The notes beneath the pieces were generated by a model, which was not told the origin of the DNA, ran no database searches, and saw only the letters and a list, made by a program, of their open reading frames with translations. A program made the position numbers and the translations under genes. Below, piece after piece: positions 35,428 to 43,600 of a stretch of 48,763 bases of DNA. The DNA is from a virus. The number at the start of each line of letters is the position of its first letter. Position 1 is the first letter of the stretch. The stretch is from IMG/VR virus record IMGVR_UViG_3300020438_000063, positions 1-48,763 of that record; one strand, written 5' to 3'.

Positions 35428-37117
35428 ATCTGTTAGTTAGACCAGTGGATATAGAATCAACAGCTGGCGGCGTAGTGATAACATAATTATCGCCCATTTT
35501 AGTTGAATTGTTTGTTGTTGCAACTGCGTTTACTATTTCAGCTGGTGTTGGACCAGCAGCTCTTTCTTCAGCTTTTAATTCAGTTGATTGTTTGTTAAGG
35601 TTTTCTCCTTTTTGAGATGCTGCATTTTTATTTTCTACATTCTGAATTGCTTCATCTACACCAGTATCCATTGTAAGTTTACCTTTAAATGACCTAATAC
35701 CTGCAGCAATATCATCGCCTTTAAATGGTATTTTTTCTGCTAATTTTGCCAAGCCTTCTAATAATAATCGGATTGGAGCTGTTAATGTATTGAATATTGT
35801 ACCAACTAAGACTTTAATCATTCTACCAAAGTCAAACGATCCTGTTTCGTCAAGCATAGCATTAAAGAAACCTAGAACTGTATTTTTAATTTTATCAAAC
35901 ATACTACCAATAAGTCCTGCAATGCTAAATGATGCAAGCGTTTCTTTAAATCCATCAAATCCTAGTTTGCCTGCTATAAAACCAACAGCTGATTTTAATA
36001 AGTCAAGTGGTATACCAATAAGTCCTACAACTGCTCCTTTAAGACCACCGATGACTCCAGCAAATAGCTTAGTGAAAAACCCACCTTCTTGCTTAGTAAA
36101 CCCGTCTATCGATCCTTTGATTGCATCAACAGCAGTAAGAAGTATAGTAAGAGGCAAGAATAATCTACCAAGTACTCGACCAACTCCTTGGAATGCTGTA
36201 AATACAGTCTTAAAGAAACTACCTAAACTTTTAAGTACTCCACCTGCGCTTTTAGCGCCTTTTGCAGTACTCTTTGCTGTATCGCTAACAAGTCCAAATT
36301 GTTTACCTATATCGCTAAAAGCTTTACCAGCGTCTGCAAAAGCTCCTGTTATAAAAGCAACACCTTTACCAAATACACTTCCAATAGTTTTAAAAAATCC
36401 ACCGACTTTCGAAGACATAGCAGTAATGCTACCTCTTATTCCTTTAGTAGCATTCATAAAGATATTCTTTTTAAGAGTAAATGCTTTAGTAACTCTACCA
36501 AAGAAATTGGCTGTAGACATTAGAATACCAGCCTTAAATGTTTTAAGACCTTTTGTGCCCATTGTAAATGATGCTTTAAACCGTTTAAAGAATTCAGCGA
36601 GAGGTTTAGTTATACTATTTGTAAATGCAGTTTTAACAAATTTAGGAACAAGCTTCTTTAAAGCAAGACCTAATCCTTTTACAAAGAGCGTTATAGCATC
36701 TGCAATACCAAGTATAAAACCTTGTAAAACAGCTCCTATAGCTATTACTATACCACCTACAATTCCAGCTGCAACTTCACCAGGACCTTCAAGCTTATCG
36801 CCAGATTTCTCTGTGTTTTCAGATATCTCTCCAAGTAGCTTTAAAGTCTCTTCAGCTCTTTTATTAGCTTCTTTTTGAGCTTCAATATCATCAAATTTAT
36901 TGCCAGCTAGCTGATCAGCCAAGTCTTGCATTGCTTTTAATGAATCGCCTTGTAGGTTATGACTTTTATCGGCCATGACCATAGCCATTTGAGCTTGTAA
37001 TTGGGCAGAGTCCTTTGTTGCTTTACTGACTTCAGCTTGCTCTTTAAGTGTATCTGTTAGAATTTCGAAACCAGACTTTTCAGCCAATGGTTTCTTTGTT
37101 TTCTTTTCCTCTGCCAT
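35426..37117 (-). CDS. tail tape-measure-type protein
   Basis: A 563-residue protein. Residues 1-115 are charged and helical, then a long Gly/Ala/Phe-rich region with many hydrophobic segments (GIVGGIVIAIGAVLQGFILG; FLPLTILLTAVDAIKGSIDG; LKGAVVGLIGIPLDLLKSAV), as in tape-measure proteins. The end is polar. Its place after a tail-tube-like and a gp26-like gene fits the usual tube-chaperone-tape order. T4 gp29 has 590 residues. The C-terminal NYVITTPPAVDSIST is not recognised. A 362-residue frame on the plus strand is its antisense shadow. Confidence 0.7.
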   Translation of the reverse strand: MAEEKKTKKPLAEKSGFEILTDTLKEQAEVSKATKDSAQLQAQMAMVMADKSHNLQGDSLKAMQDLADQLAGNKFDDIEAQKEANKRAEETLKLLGEISENTEKSGDKLEGPGEVAAGIVGGIVIAIGAVLQGFILGIADAITLFVKGLGLALKKLVPKFVKTAFTNSITKPLAEFFKRFKASFTMGTKGLKTFKAGILMSTANFFGRVTKAFTLKKNIFMNATKGIRGSITAMSSKVGGFFKTIGSVFGKGVAFITGAFADAGKAFSDIGKQFGLVSDTAKSTAKGAKSAGGVLKSLGSFFKTVFTAFQGVGRVLGRLFLPLTILLTAVDAIKGSIDGFTKQEGGFFTKLFAGVIGGLKGAVVGLIGIPLDLLKSAVGFIAGKLGFDGFKETLASFSIAGLIGSMFDKIKNTVLGFFNAMLDETGSFDFGRMIKVLVGTIFNTLTAPIRLLLEGLAKLAEKIPFKGDDIAAGIRSFKGKLTMDTGVDEAIQNVENKNAASQKGENLNKQSTELKAEERAAGPTPAEIVNAVATTNNSTKMGDNYVITTPPAVDSISTGLTNR

Positions 37118-37127
37118 TTTTTATTCC

Positions 37128-37502
37128 TTATTTACCGAATGCTTTACCAGCTTCGCTGATGCCGAATGCGCCAAGTGTTACTACAACAAATGATGTATAA
37201 ATTGTGTCTGATATAAGTAAATCTTGTCCCATAAATGCTGTGACTAAATCACACATTCCAAAGACTACCATAAGTCCAAAGGATATAAATCCAATGATTG
37301 CTTTCTCATTGAGAATGTTATCATCTAGAAATAAGTCCATAAACTTATGTTTAGGTGGTGAGAGCTGATTCTTAGCACGAATCGCTTCATCTTTCATTTC
37401 TTTAATTTGATCTTCTTGCTCATCGAGCTTTTCGATCATTGCCATATACTTATCTAAGTCAATCTCGACTTCGTTTCTGCTGTTATCTGTATTTTCAGCC
37501 AT
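37128..37502 (-). CDS. two-span membrane protein of the tail cluster
   Basis: A 124-residue protein with a coiled N-terminal half (YMAMIEKLDEQEDQIKEMKD) and two hydrophobic segments (AIIGFISFGLMVVFGMCDLV; YTSFVVVTLGAFGISEAGKA). I recall a similar protein near the tape-measure gene in marine T4-like phages. It may be a membrane-interacting tail component or a holin-like protein. Spacing to the tape-measure gene is 10 nt. Confidence 0.65.
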   Translation of the reverse strand: MAENTDNSRNEVEIDLDKYMAMIEKLDEQEDQIKEMKDEAIRAKNQLSPPKHKFMDLFLDDNILNEKAIIGFISFGLMVVFGMCDLVTAFMGQDLLISDTIYTSFVVVTLGAFGISEAGKAFGK

Positions 37503-37504
37503 TA

Positions 37505-37693
37505 TTATCTCCTATTTTCATTTTTAATTCTTTCATTCTCTTCTTTAATATACTCTTGTAAGAGTGATATATAAATCTCCCTCTCCCACGGTATCATATT
37601 ATCAAGTTCAGTCAAACTATAATTATGGTGTTGCATCATTGCAAAATTAGTCTTATAGTGATTGACTAAACTCTCATGCGAGAGGCCTATGTA
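37505..37693 (-). CDS. -1 frameshift extension of the gp26-like gene
   Basis: After a -1 slip on T7, translation continues for 62 codons: YIGLSHESLVNHYKTNFAMM, then QHHNYSLTELDNMIPWEREI and YISLLQEYIKEENERIK. The block HHNYSLTELDNMIPWEREIY is conserved-type in T4-like phages. An ATG at 37639-37637 could start a 44-residue separate protein, but it has no Shine-Dalgarno, and the frame is open back through the slippery site. I favour a gp26-like fusion of 295 residues. Confidence 0.65.
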   Translation of the reverse strand, partial: YIGLSHESLVNHYKTNFAMMQHHNYSLTELDNMIPWEREIYISLLQEYIKEENERIKNENRR

Positions 37694-37699
37694 AAAAAA
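37671..37699 (-). promoter_or_regulatory. -1 frameshift signal (T7 plus hairpin)
   Basis: On the minus strand the gp26-like frame reads AGT TTT TTT ACA TAG, so T TTT TTT (plus strand A7 at 37693-37699) is an X-XXY-YYZ heptamer. After an 8-nt spacer, CTCTC-gcat-GAGAG (37684 down to 37671) forms a hairpin. The zero-frame stop is in the spacer, as in the 19.36 kb signal. Confidence 0.6.
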
Positions 37700-38388
37700 C
37701 TTTGTAAGCCTTTTAACTCCATATGATTTGCCTTATTACATGTTGGACAATCATAGTGTAAATCATGTTTTAATGCCGGCATATCTTCAAAATATGTAGA
37801 CATCTTTTTAAACTGATCACTATTTAAATTCTCCAAAAAGTCATTCATTTCTTTTTCAGTTACGTTAGATGCATCATGTACTGCATCATCGTCAAAGATA
37901 GTATCGATACAGTCTGCGATCATTTTAAATGCTCCATCAACTGTGTCTATATCATCTCCCATGTTTGAAACCATTTCAAACGAAGGGTACCTTAGTGTAA
38001 CACCAACTGTTTCAGTCAACATGACTACATTATCAGTGTTTACTTGTGGTGGAACTATCTCATCAACGTTAATTAAAACATCAACTAATCCTTCACACTC
38101 ACTGCACTTAATTTTTAAATCCATATTTTCACCAACGGATTTAGATCTTAGTGCTAAAAACAAACATTCAATATCAAATACTGCTAATTTGTTTACATTA
38201 ATGTCATCAAACGTACATAGTTCAATAACATCTTTAATTGCTCTCATGATCATCTTTTGATCTTGAGATTCCAATGCCAACATAAGAATCTTTTCCTCTT
38301 TTACAAGGTAAGGTCTATATGATATAGTCTTACCTAAGGAAGGAATCGTTGTCTCATACCTAGCACTGTTTAGCTGTGGTAAAGCCAT
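37687..38388 (-). CDS. 26: gp26-like baseplate hub / tail assembly protein
   Basis: A 233-residue protein with the T4 base-plate (gp26) family start: TISYRPYLVKEEKILMLALE, then DLKIKCSECEGLVDVLINVD and a C-terminal zinc-type pair CPTCNKANH; the four Cys (CSEC, CPTC) may bind zinc. AGGAGAAAT precedes the ATG. Location between the tube-like and tape-measure genes, and the -1 frameshift at its end, make it look like the tail assembly chaperone of lambda-type phages. gp26 in T4 has 208 residues. Confidence 0.78.
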   Translation of the reverse strand: MALPQLNSARYETTIPSLGKTISYRPYLVKEEKILMLALESQDQKMIMRAIKDVIELCTFDDINVNKLAVFDIECLFLALRSKSVGENMDLKIKCSECEGLVDVLINVDEIVPPQVNTDNVVMLTETVGVTLRYPSFEMVSNMGDDIDTVDGAFKMIADCIDTIFDDDAVHDASNVTEKEMNDFLENLNSDQFKKMSTYFEDMPALKHDLHYDCPTCNKANHMELKGLQSFFT

Positions 38389-38406
38389 AATATTTCTCCT
38401 ATTATA

Positions 38407-39045
38407 TTATCCAAAAATAGATAACGCACTTCTTAATGCGCTACCTGTACTACTTACCGGACCTTCCGGAGTAGCCTTATCATAACTAAAGCTCACATTT
38501 ACTGTTTGAACTGTATTTTCATTCTCGTTAGATAATTCAATATCAGAAACAGTGGTAGGAAATGCTCCCTCAAGTTTTACACCATATATTGGCGTATTTT
38601 GCTCATCCAACTGCTGTATTATTACATCAGTCGTAATGTCTTTTTTATATGCTACTTTGTATGTGTCCATATCGACTACAGATCCTATCCAAGAATCTAA
38701 TACAGTTTTCATATAATAATCATTAGTTAAAAGAAACGTACATGTTACATCATCGTGTAATTCGCCATACGGTATCTTTATTGTTTGTTTTTGTGCCTGG
38801 TAATCTATAGTAGCTATCTGTTTGCCTGGTATGACAACTGATGTGCATAACATTGATATATCTCTTGGATCATTTATTAAGTTTCTTGCGCTAAAATTAC
38901 CAGATATAGCTGAACTTATAATCTGTTGAGGATCTAAATTTAATAAAGATTGAGTAGGCGGAGTAAAGATAACGTTAAATCTATTAGAGCGAGCCAATCC
39001 ACCTTTTTTTGCTATAGTTGCTTTTAAATCTTCTATTGTTGCCAT
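38407..39045 (-). CDS. tail-tube-like protein (gp19/gp54 fold)
   Basis: A 212-residue protein. RSNRFNVIFTPP at the start, then MLCTSVVIPGKQIATIDYQA with IKIPYGELHDDVTCTFLLTN and DYYMKTVLDSWIG form the tube fold signature shared by gp19 and gp54. It could be the tube-initiator (gp54) or the main tube protein (gp19). gp48, the gp54 partner, is encoded divergently nearby, which slightly favours gp54. TAATG joins it to the upstream gene. Confidence 0.75.
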   Translation of the reverse strand: MATIEDLKATIAKKGGLARSNRFNVIFTPPTQSLLNLDPQQIISSAISGNFSARNLINDPRDISMLCTSVVIPGKQIATIDYQAQKQTIKIPYGELHDDVTCTFLLTNDYYMKTVLDSWIGSVVDMDTYKVAYKKDITTDVIIQQLDEQNTPIYGVKLEGAFPTTVSDIELSNENENTVQTVNVSFSYDKATPEGPVSSTGSALRSALSIFG

Positions 39046-39632
39046 TAGTTTCTCGCGATTTTAAGACTTTCCTGCCAAATTGCAGTCTTACTTTTCTTTT
39101 TAAATTGTTCTATTGGTAAAAATATAGCGATCTCCCAATCAGTCATTGGTACTCTTGCGAATTGAGATACTACATGCTTACCTAAATAATGCTTAAAGCA
39201 TGGTTTAAATTCTTTATATTTTTTAACTCCACTTATTACACTATATCTTAATTTTGTAATTCGACTATTTTCTTTTGCTTTTGCTGGTCCTAATGCCATA
39301 AGCTCATCAAGAAACGCTGCTCTTACGTTATAATTTAAGTAGTGTAAGTTTAAACCGTAGAATCCGTTAGGAGCTGGATCGATCATGATCGTTAAGGGAA
39401 ATCTATCGTAATAAGGAAGAGTTGCTTTATGTTTTGGATCGTAGAAGTACATGTACATATTCCCACGTATATTTCTACTTGTTCTCTCTAAAGCGTCGTC
39501 TTTAAGTAAGCTTGCACGAGATACTTGAAGATTCTTTACGTTCTTTTGAAACCATTTTTGAGATTCTTTTGTACGTGCAGTTACTCCAGCTCTCTGAGCT
39601 CCTGCTTGTAGTGTATCAAATAAACTTGCCAT
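39045..39632 (-). CDS. gp2-like DNA end protector or neck-type protein
   Basis: A 195-residue protein with MYMYFYDPKHKATLPYYDRF, then PLTIMIDPAPNGFYGLNLHY with LNYNVRAAFLDELMAL. I recall this block from T4-like proteins annotated as DNA end protector gp2, and gene 2 adjoins gene 4 in T4. The identification is from memory and not certain; a generic structural role is the fallback. A late promoter octamer ends 5 nt before its ATG. Confidence 0.6.
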   Translation of the reverse strand: MASLFDTLQAGAQRAGVTARTKESQKWFQKNVKNLQVSRASLLKDDALERTSRNIRGNMYMYFYDPKHKATLPYYDRFPLTIMIDPAPNGFYGLNLHYLNYNVRAAFLDELMALGPAKAKENSRITKLRYSVISGVKKYKEFKPCFKHYLGKHVVSQFARVPMTDWEIAIFLPIEQFKKKSKTAIWQESLKIARN

Positions 39633-39637
39633 ACTGT

Positions 39638-39645
39638 TATTTATA
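39638..39645 (-). promoter_or_regulatory. T4-type late promoter, leaderless start
   Basis: TATAAATA on the minus strand with the ATG 5 nt after it (39632). There is no Shine-Dalgarno. It has the same geometry as the gp25 promoter at 44603. Confidence 0.65.
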
Positions 39646-39650
39646 AAGAA

Positions 39651-40091
39651 TTAGAGTATCTTTATGCCTAAATTTTTAAGAGTTTCTTCTGTCCATACTT
39701 GAAACTTCCATCCCTTATGTTCAGCAAACTCTTGAGCTGCTTCCCACTTAGATATATTTTTTGCGTATGTAGTCACTTCATTAATATATTTTTTAGTCTT
39801 ACGACTACGTTTCTTAGGTGGCTGTGTTTGTCCTTTAGGTTTAATTTCAACAAGATAAGTTTTTTTATCTTCCATTTGTATGAAAAGATCGACAAAATAC
39901 CTATGAAGTCTATTATCTGTCTTACATTTATAGGGTACAACTACCTCTTCTGAGTTCCACATCTTTACTTTAGGATTGCTTTCACACCATTTAAACGCTT
40001 GTCTTTCCCATAAAGATCGATATACTACCTTCGCTGGATTGCCGGCGTATTTTTCTGGATGCTTTATTTTGTATTTACCACTGTAACTCAT
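39651..40091 (-). CDS. 4: head completion protein gp4-like
   Basis: A 146-residue basic protein: MSYSGKYKIKHPEKYAGNPA with VVYRSLWERQAFKWCE, then RYFVDLFIQMEDKKTYLVEI and KWEAAQEFAEHKGWKFQVWT. These match T4 gp4 (50/65), 150 residues, whose core D..(x)..E-x-K has a TnsA-like nuclease fold. gp4 closes the portal of DNA-filled heads. Its ATG overlaps the divergent late promoter for gp48. Confidence 0.88.
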   Translation of the reverse strand: MSYSGKYKIKHPEKYAGNPAKVVYRSLWERQAFKWCESNPKVKMWNSEEVVVPYKCKTDNRLHRYFVDLFIQMEDKKTYLVEIKPKGQTQPPKKRSRKTKKYINEVTTYAKNISKWEAAQEFAEHKGWKFQVWTEETLKNLGIKIL

Positions 40092-40098
40092 ATAAATA
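40091..40098 (+). promoter_or_regulatory. T4-type late promoter for gp48
   Basis: TATAAATA on the plus strand, 36 nt before ATG 40135, which has AGGTAAG upstream. It overlaps the gene 4 start codon on the other strand. Confidence 0.7.
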
Positions 40099-40114
40099 AC
40101 TCTATAGTTTAATT

Positions 40115-40122
40115 TATTTATA
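40115..40122 (-). promoter_or_regulatory. T4-type late promoter for gene 4
   Basis: TATAAATA on the minus strand, 23 nt before the gene 4 ATG (40091). Together with 40091-40098 it makes a divergent late promoter pair with about 16 nt between the octamers. Confidence 0.65.
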
Positions 40123-40134
40123 CAGGTAAGAAGT

Positions 40135-40962
40135 ATGGCTGAAAACCAAACAACAACAGAAGAAAGTGGTAAGGAAGAGAAAAGAACGCAAGAGACGTAT
40201 ATTTTTCCAAGTAGTTTAAGAGCTGATGCAGATAACGGCCACCCATGCGTACAATTTAAAGTAATGCAGCCAGCAAATACTACTCAAGACGTTAATATAT
40301 TTTTATATCAGCCATCAGGTGTTTCAGTTATTGACGGAGCAAGCTATACCAATTTAGATATGGGTCTTTTAGGAGCTGCTTCAGGTTTAGCAGACTCAGG
40401 AGGTAAGACTAAATTTACACAATCAGATGCAGTGGCTGCAGGATTACTTGGTAAAGACGCAGTAGCATCTTTTACTGGGCTTGATATTGCAAAAGGAGGA
40501 GCTGTTGGAGCTTTAAAGTCAGGAGTTGCAGCTAATCCATATACCAGAGTAGCATTTGAAGGTACATCATTAAGAACTTTCGAATTTAATTTTAAATTAG
40601 TAGCTGAAAGCGCAGAAGAAACAGAAATAGCTAAGAAGATAGAAAGAACTTTTAGAAAATTCTTATATCCTGAGAGAGCTGGAGCAATTGCTCTTGCATA
40701 TCCACCACTCTTTCAAATAACGTACTTCACAAATGGTGAGGAAAGTCTCTATATGCCTAGAATTAAACCATCATATTTAACATCATTAACAACAACATTC
40801 AACGAATCGACTAATGCTGTATTTCAAGGGACAGGAGCTCCTATTGAAATAACATTAGCTCTTTCATTCCAAGAAGAACGTCAATTAGTACGTCAAGATC
40901 TCTATACAAACAATAGCGATATCGATGAAAGAAAAGGCGGATACTTTGATGGAGGTACTTAA
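40135..40962 (+). CDS. 48: baseplate tail-tube cap gp48-like
   Basis: A 275-residue protein. TRVAFEGTSLRTFEFNFKLV, AYPPLFQITYF, YMPRIKPSYLTSLTTTFNES and GAPIEITLALSFQEERQLVR are the T4 gp48 family blocks. gp48 caps the baseplate hub and starts tube assembly with gp54. The middle (residues 65-135) is Gly/Ala-rich. T4 gp48 has 364 residues, so this version is short. Confidence 0.85.
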   Translation: MAENQTTTEESGKEEKRTQETYIFPSSLRADADNGHPCVQFKVMQPANTTQDVNIFLYQPSGVSVIDGASYTNLDMGLLGAASGLADSGGKTKFTQSDAVAAGLLGKDAVASFTGLDIAKGGAVGALKSGVAANPYTRVAFEGTSLRTFEFNFKLVAESAEETEIAKKIERTFRKFLYPERAGAIALAYPPLFQITYFTNGEESLYMPRIKPSYLTSLTTTFNESTNAVFQGTGAPIEITLALSFQEERQLVRQDLYTNNSDIDERKGGYFDGGT

Positions 40963-40964
40963 TC

Positions 40965-41777
40965 ATGGCATTTTTTAAACAATTTCCAAAAATAGAGTAT
41001 GACTTTAATCGTACAGGTATTAAACAAAACATGGTAGATCTTTTTAGATCAGTAAGGCCTTTACCTTCTTTTTTAGATAACTATTCAGCTTATAAATTTT
41101 ATGAAGTAAAAAATGGCGAAAGACCTGATATTGTATCACAACGACTGTATGGTACATCACAATACTATTGGACTTTCTTTGTAGTTAACGATTTTTTACA
41201 TGATGGTATGAGAGCCTGGCCAATGAGTCAAGAAGATATTTTTACATTTATTGAAAAAGAGTATGAAGGATATGTAATTGAAACAAATCCGGTGATAACT
41301 CGTGACACTGACGGGCTTATAACTGATCATAGGAATAGTCTATCAGGGCGGTTTACACTCGGAGAGACAGTTACAGGTGCTACAAGTTCAGCAACTGGTA
41401 CACTTACAGTTAAAAATGCTGATCTTTCTCAACTCGTAGTACAAAATGTTACTGGCGGAGCGTTTATTGGAAGCGCTTTAGGCCAAGCAACGACTGAATT
41501 AGTCGTAGGTCAAACATCAGGAGATTCAGTATCTACTTATAATGTATACAAATATGCAGAAGCTCCATACTATTATCATCTTACAAACGATGCTCTTAAA
41601 AAACCAGTAACAAATGCGAATCATATTGTTGGTGGCGTTGATGCATTAGACCTATCATATGTAAGTAACAGACAGCACGTCATTGATGAGAATGATGAAC
41701 ATTCACAAATCAGATATGTCGATCCAGCTTATATCGATGAGTTCGTTAATAATTTTGAAGAACTTCTAAATGAGTAA
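40965..41777 (+). CDS. 53: baseplate wedge gp53-like with inserted domain
   Basis: A 270-residue protein. The gp53 core is at residues 40-95 (YKFYEVKNGERPDIVSQRLY; GTSQYYWTFFVVNDFLHDGM; RAWPMSQEDIFTFIEKEYEG). Residues about 115-190 insert a repeat-rich segment (GRFTLGETVTGATSSATGTL; VTGGAFIGSALGQATTELVV), and the core resumes with PYYYHLTND. T4 gp53 has 196 residues, so the insert explains the extra length. gp53 holds the wedge ring around the hub. It overlaps the next ATG (41770) by 8 nt. Confidence 0.88.
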   Translation: MAFFKQFPKIEYDFNRTGIKQNMVDLFRSVRPLPSFLDNYSAYKFYEVKNGERPDIVSQRLYGTSQYYWTFFVVNDFLHDGMRAWPMSQEDIFTFIEKEYEGYVIETNPVITRDTDGLITDHRNSLSGRFTLGETVTGATSSATGTLTVKNADLSQLVVQNVTGGAFIGSALGQATTELVVGQTSGDSVSTYNVYKYAEAPYYYHLTNDALKKPVTNANHIVGGVDALDLSYVSNRQHVIDENDEHSQIRYVDPAYIDEFVNNFEELLNE

Positions 41778-41802
41778 GAATTATAACTTAGAGGTCAATA
41801 GA

Positions 41803-43110
41803 ATGGCCGCAACCCCGAAAGCTTATAAAGTAAGTAAGGCAGATTTTCATTCGAATCAAGGATTAATTGTAAAGATAGGCGGTATTATAAAAGATATTAA
41901 AGTAAAAGAGAGTCTCTATACGTCATCTCTTGTTGTAGATCTTTTTATTTTAGATAGTATTCCTTTAATAGATTATTTAAAAATTGCTGGTAACGAAAAG
42001 ATTGAGTTAGTTATTGAAAGAAGAGATATAAAAAGTAAAGTAAATAAACAATTTAAATTAGAAGTATACATAGCAGAGGTAAGAGACTATAGTACTCCAA
42101 CTCCGTCATCAAAAGCTTACACACTACATTGTGTATCAAAGCATGCTTACATTAATAATGTAAAAGTTCTTACACAATCATTTAATAATACTCCAAGTTT
42201 TTTAATTAATTCTATCGTAACAGGACCGTTAAGTAGTAAAATTGATATACGTAATCCTTCAACGACTCCTATTAAAGGTATCTACCCTAGAATACGTCCA
42301 TTAGCAGCAATCTCTTGGCTACTTCGTAATGCATATGAGGACTCAACTCCCAGTTATTTTTACGAAACTGCAAAAAGCGGATTAGTTTTTGATTCATATA
42401 AAAAAATATTAGAAAAAAAAGTATACGATACGTATGATAATAATCCTAATTATAAAGAAACATCGCAAAATTCGATAGAAGAACTTTATGAAGAGGAAAG
42501 AAAAAAAATTCAGAAGATTTTAGGACAAACTTTAAATCTTTCTAAATATAATGCATCAGCTGCTGGAGCATTTGGATCAACTCTTCATAAAATTGATATA
42601 TATGATAAGTCTTCTTCAACAGTTGATTATTCATATAACGAAAGAATTAATAAATTAAATGATAATGCTCCAATAACAGATAAAATTTTAATAGACGGCC
42701 AAGCAATAAATAAATTTAAAAAAGGTAAGAATTATTTTGTATCATATAATAGCGGATCTTTTGATTCGATTAAAAATTATCATGCACCAACTGATCAGAG
42801 TATGTTAAAAGCAGAAGCTTATCATCATAATCTTAATACCGTGAAACAAGAACTCTTATTAACAGGCGATTTTGATTTTGAAGTAGGTATTGTAATTAAT
42901 TTAAAACTTTTAAAATCAGCTGATATTACTCAAGAGATCATAGCAAGCGAAGAAAAAAAGGATGAGACACTGTCAGGAAATCATTTAGTGACAGGTATTG
43001 TACATCATTTTGGTTCTGAAGGCTATTTTATGTCAGTCACAGCGAAAAAAGATTCCTTTATAAGAAAACTTGAAGGTATTAAAGGAGATAAGAATGATAC
43101 AAAGGCATGA
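41803..43110 (+). CDS. 27: baseplate hub gp27-like
   Basis: A 435-residue protein from ATG 41803, which has GAGG at 41791-41794; ATG 41770, overlapping gp53, is an in-frame alternative. LEVYIAEVRDYSTPTPSSKA with YTLHCVSKHAYINN, FLINSIVTGPLSS and RPLAAISWLLRNAYEDSTPS are the gp27-type hub blocks. Hub domains continue with LLLTGDFDFEVGIVINLKLL. gp27 trimers join tail tube and gp5 spike. The gp5 gene follows with a 17-nt overlap, which supports the call. Confidence 0.78.
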   Translation: MAATPKAYKVSKADFHSNQGLIVKIGGIIKDIKVKESLYTSSLVVDLFILDSIPLIDYLKIAGNEKIELVIERRDIKSKVNKQFKLEVYIAEVRDYSTPTPSSKAYTLHCVSKHAYINNVKVLTQSFNNTPSFLINSIVTGPLSSKIDIRNPSTTPIKGIYPRIRPLAAISWLLRNAYEDSTPSYFYETAKSGLVFDSYKKILEKKVYDTYDNNPNYKETSQNSIEELYEEERKKIQKILGQTLNLSKYNASAAGAFGSTLHKIDIYDKSSSTVDYSYNERINKLNDNAPITDKILIDGQAINKFKKGKNYFVSYNSGSFDSIKNYHAPTDQSMLKAEAYHHNLNTVKQELLLTGDFDFEVGIVINLKLLKSADITQEIIASEEKKDETLSGNHLVTGIVHHFGSEGYFMSVTAKKDSFIRKLEGIKGDKNDTKA

Positions 43111-43600
43111 TGATCAATACATTGGTGGCCAATTCACTTGGTTTACGGGTATTGTAGAGGATATAAATGATGCAGAGAACTTAAATAGAGTTCGAGTAAG
43201 GTGTCTGGGTTGGTATGACGCATCAGTTGCGACATCAGATCTTCCCTGGGCAACAGTTATGATGCCCGTAACATCCGCTTCATTGAAAGGAGTGGGCGGT
43301 AATCATCATTTAGAGGTAGGTTCATGGGTCGTAGGATTCTTTCGTGATGGTCCGAGTGCTCAAGATCCTATGGTAATGGGATCAGTTGCGACAAAAACAG
43401 ACGGCGAAAGAGACATACCGTCAGCCGCGTCACCAGATAATAAGATCTATACCTCAAAAGCCGGTCATAAAATAGAAATCGATAACACAGACGGTGCAGA
43501 AGAAGTTCGAATTACTCATGGTAAGAAGGCTTCGTATATCAAAATCGATAAAGACGGACTGATAGAGATCAAATCTACTGTTAAAACAAGAATCATCTAA
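43094..43600 (+). CDS. 5: central spike gp5-like OB protein without lysozyme domain
   Basis: A 168-residue protein from ATG 43094, with AAGGAG 7-8 nt upstream. FTWFTGIVEDINDAENLNRV with RVRCLGWYDAS, LPWATVMMPVTSASLKGVGG and VGSWVVGFFRDGPSAQDPMV are the OB-fold of gp5/gpV. KAGHKIEIDNTDGAEEVRIT begins the spike stem, but it ends soon after. T4 gp5 (575 aa) contains a lysozyme and a long beta-helix; neither is present. Cell-wall digestion must come from another protein, if needed. Confidence 0.85.
   Translation: MIQRHDDQYIGGQFTWFTGIVEDINDAENLNRVRVRCLGWYDASVATSDLPWATVMMPVTSASLKGVGGNHHLEVGSWVVGFFRDGPSAQDPMVMGSVATKTDGERDIPSAASPDNKIYTSKAGHKIEIDNTDGAEEVRITHGKKASYIKIDKDGLIEIKSTVKTRII

Noticed and set aside
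35790-36878. 362-codon open frame on the plus strand opposite the tape-measure gene
   Set aside because: It is the antisense shadow of a Gly/Ala/Phe-rich coding frame. The encoded sequence is Pro/Ile/Ser-biased with no motif, no ribosome site and no promoter, while the minus-strand gene fits its neighbours.
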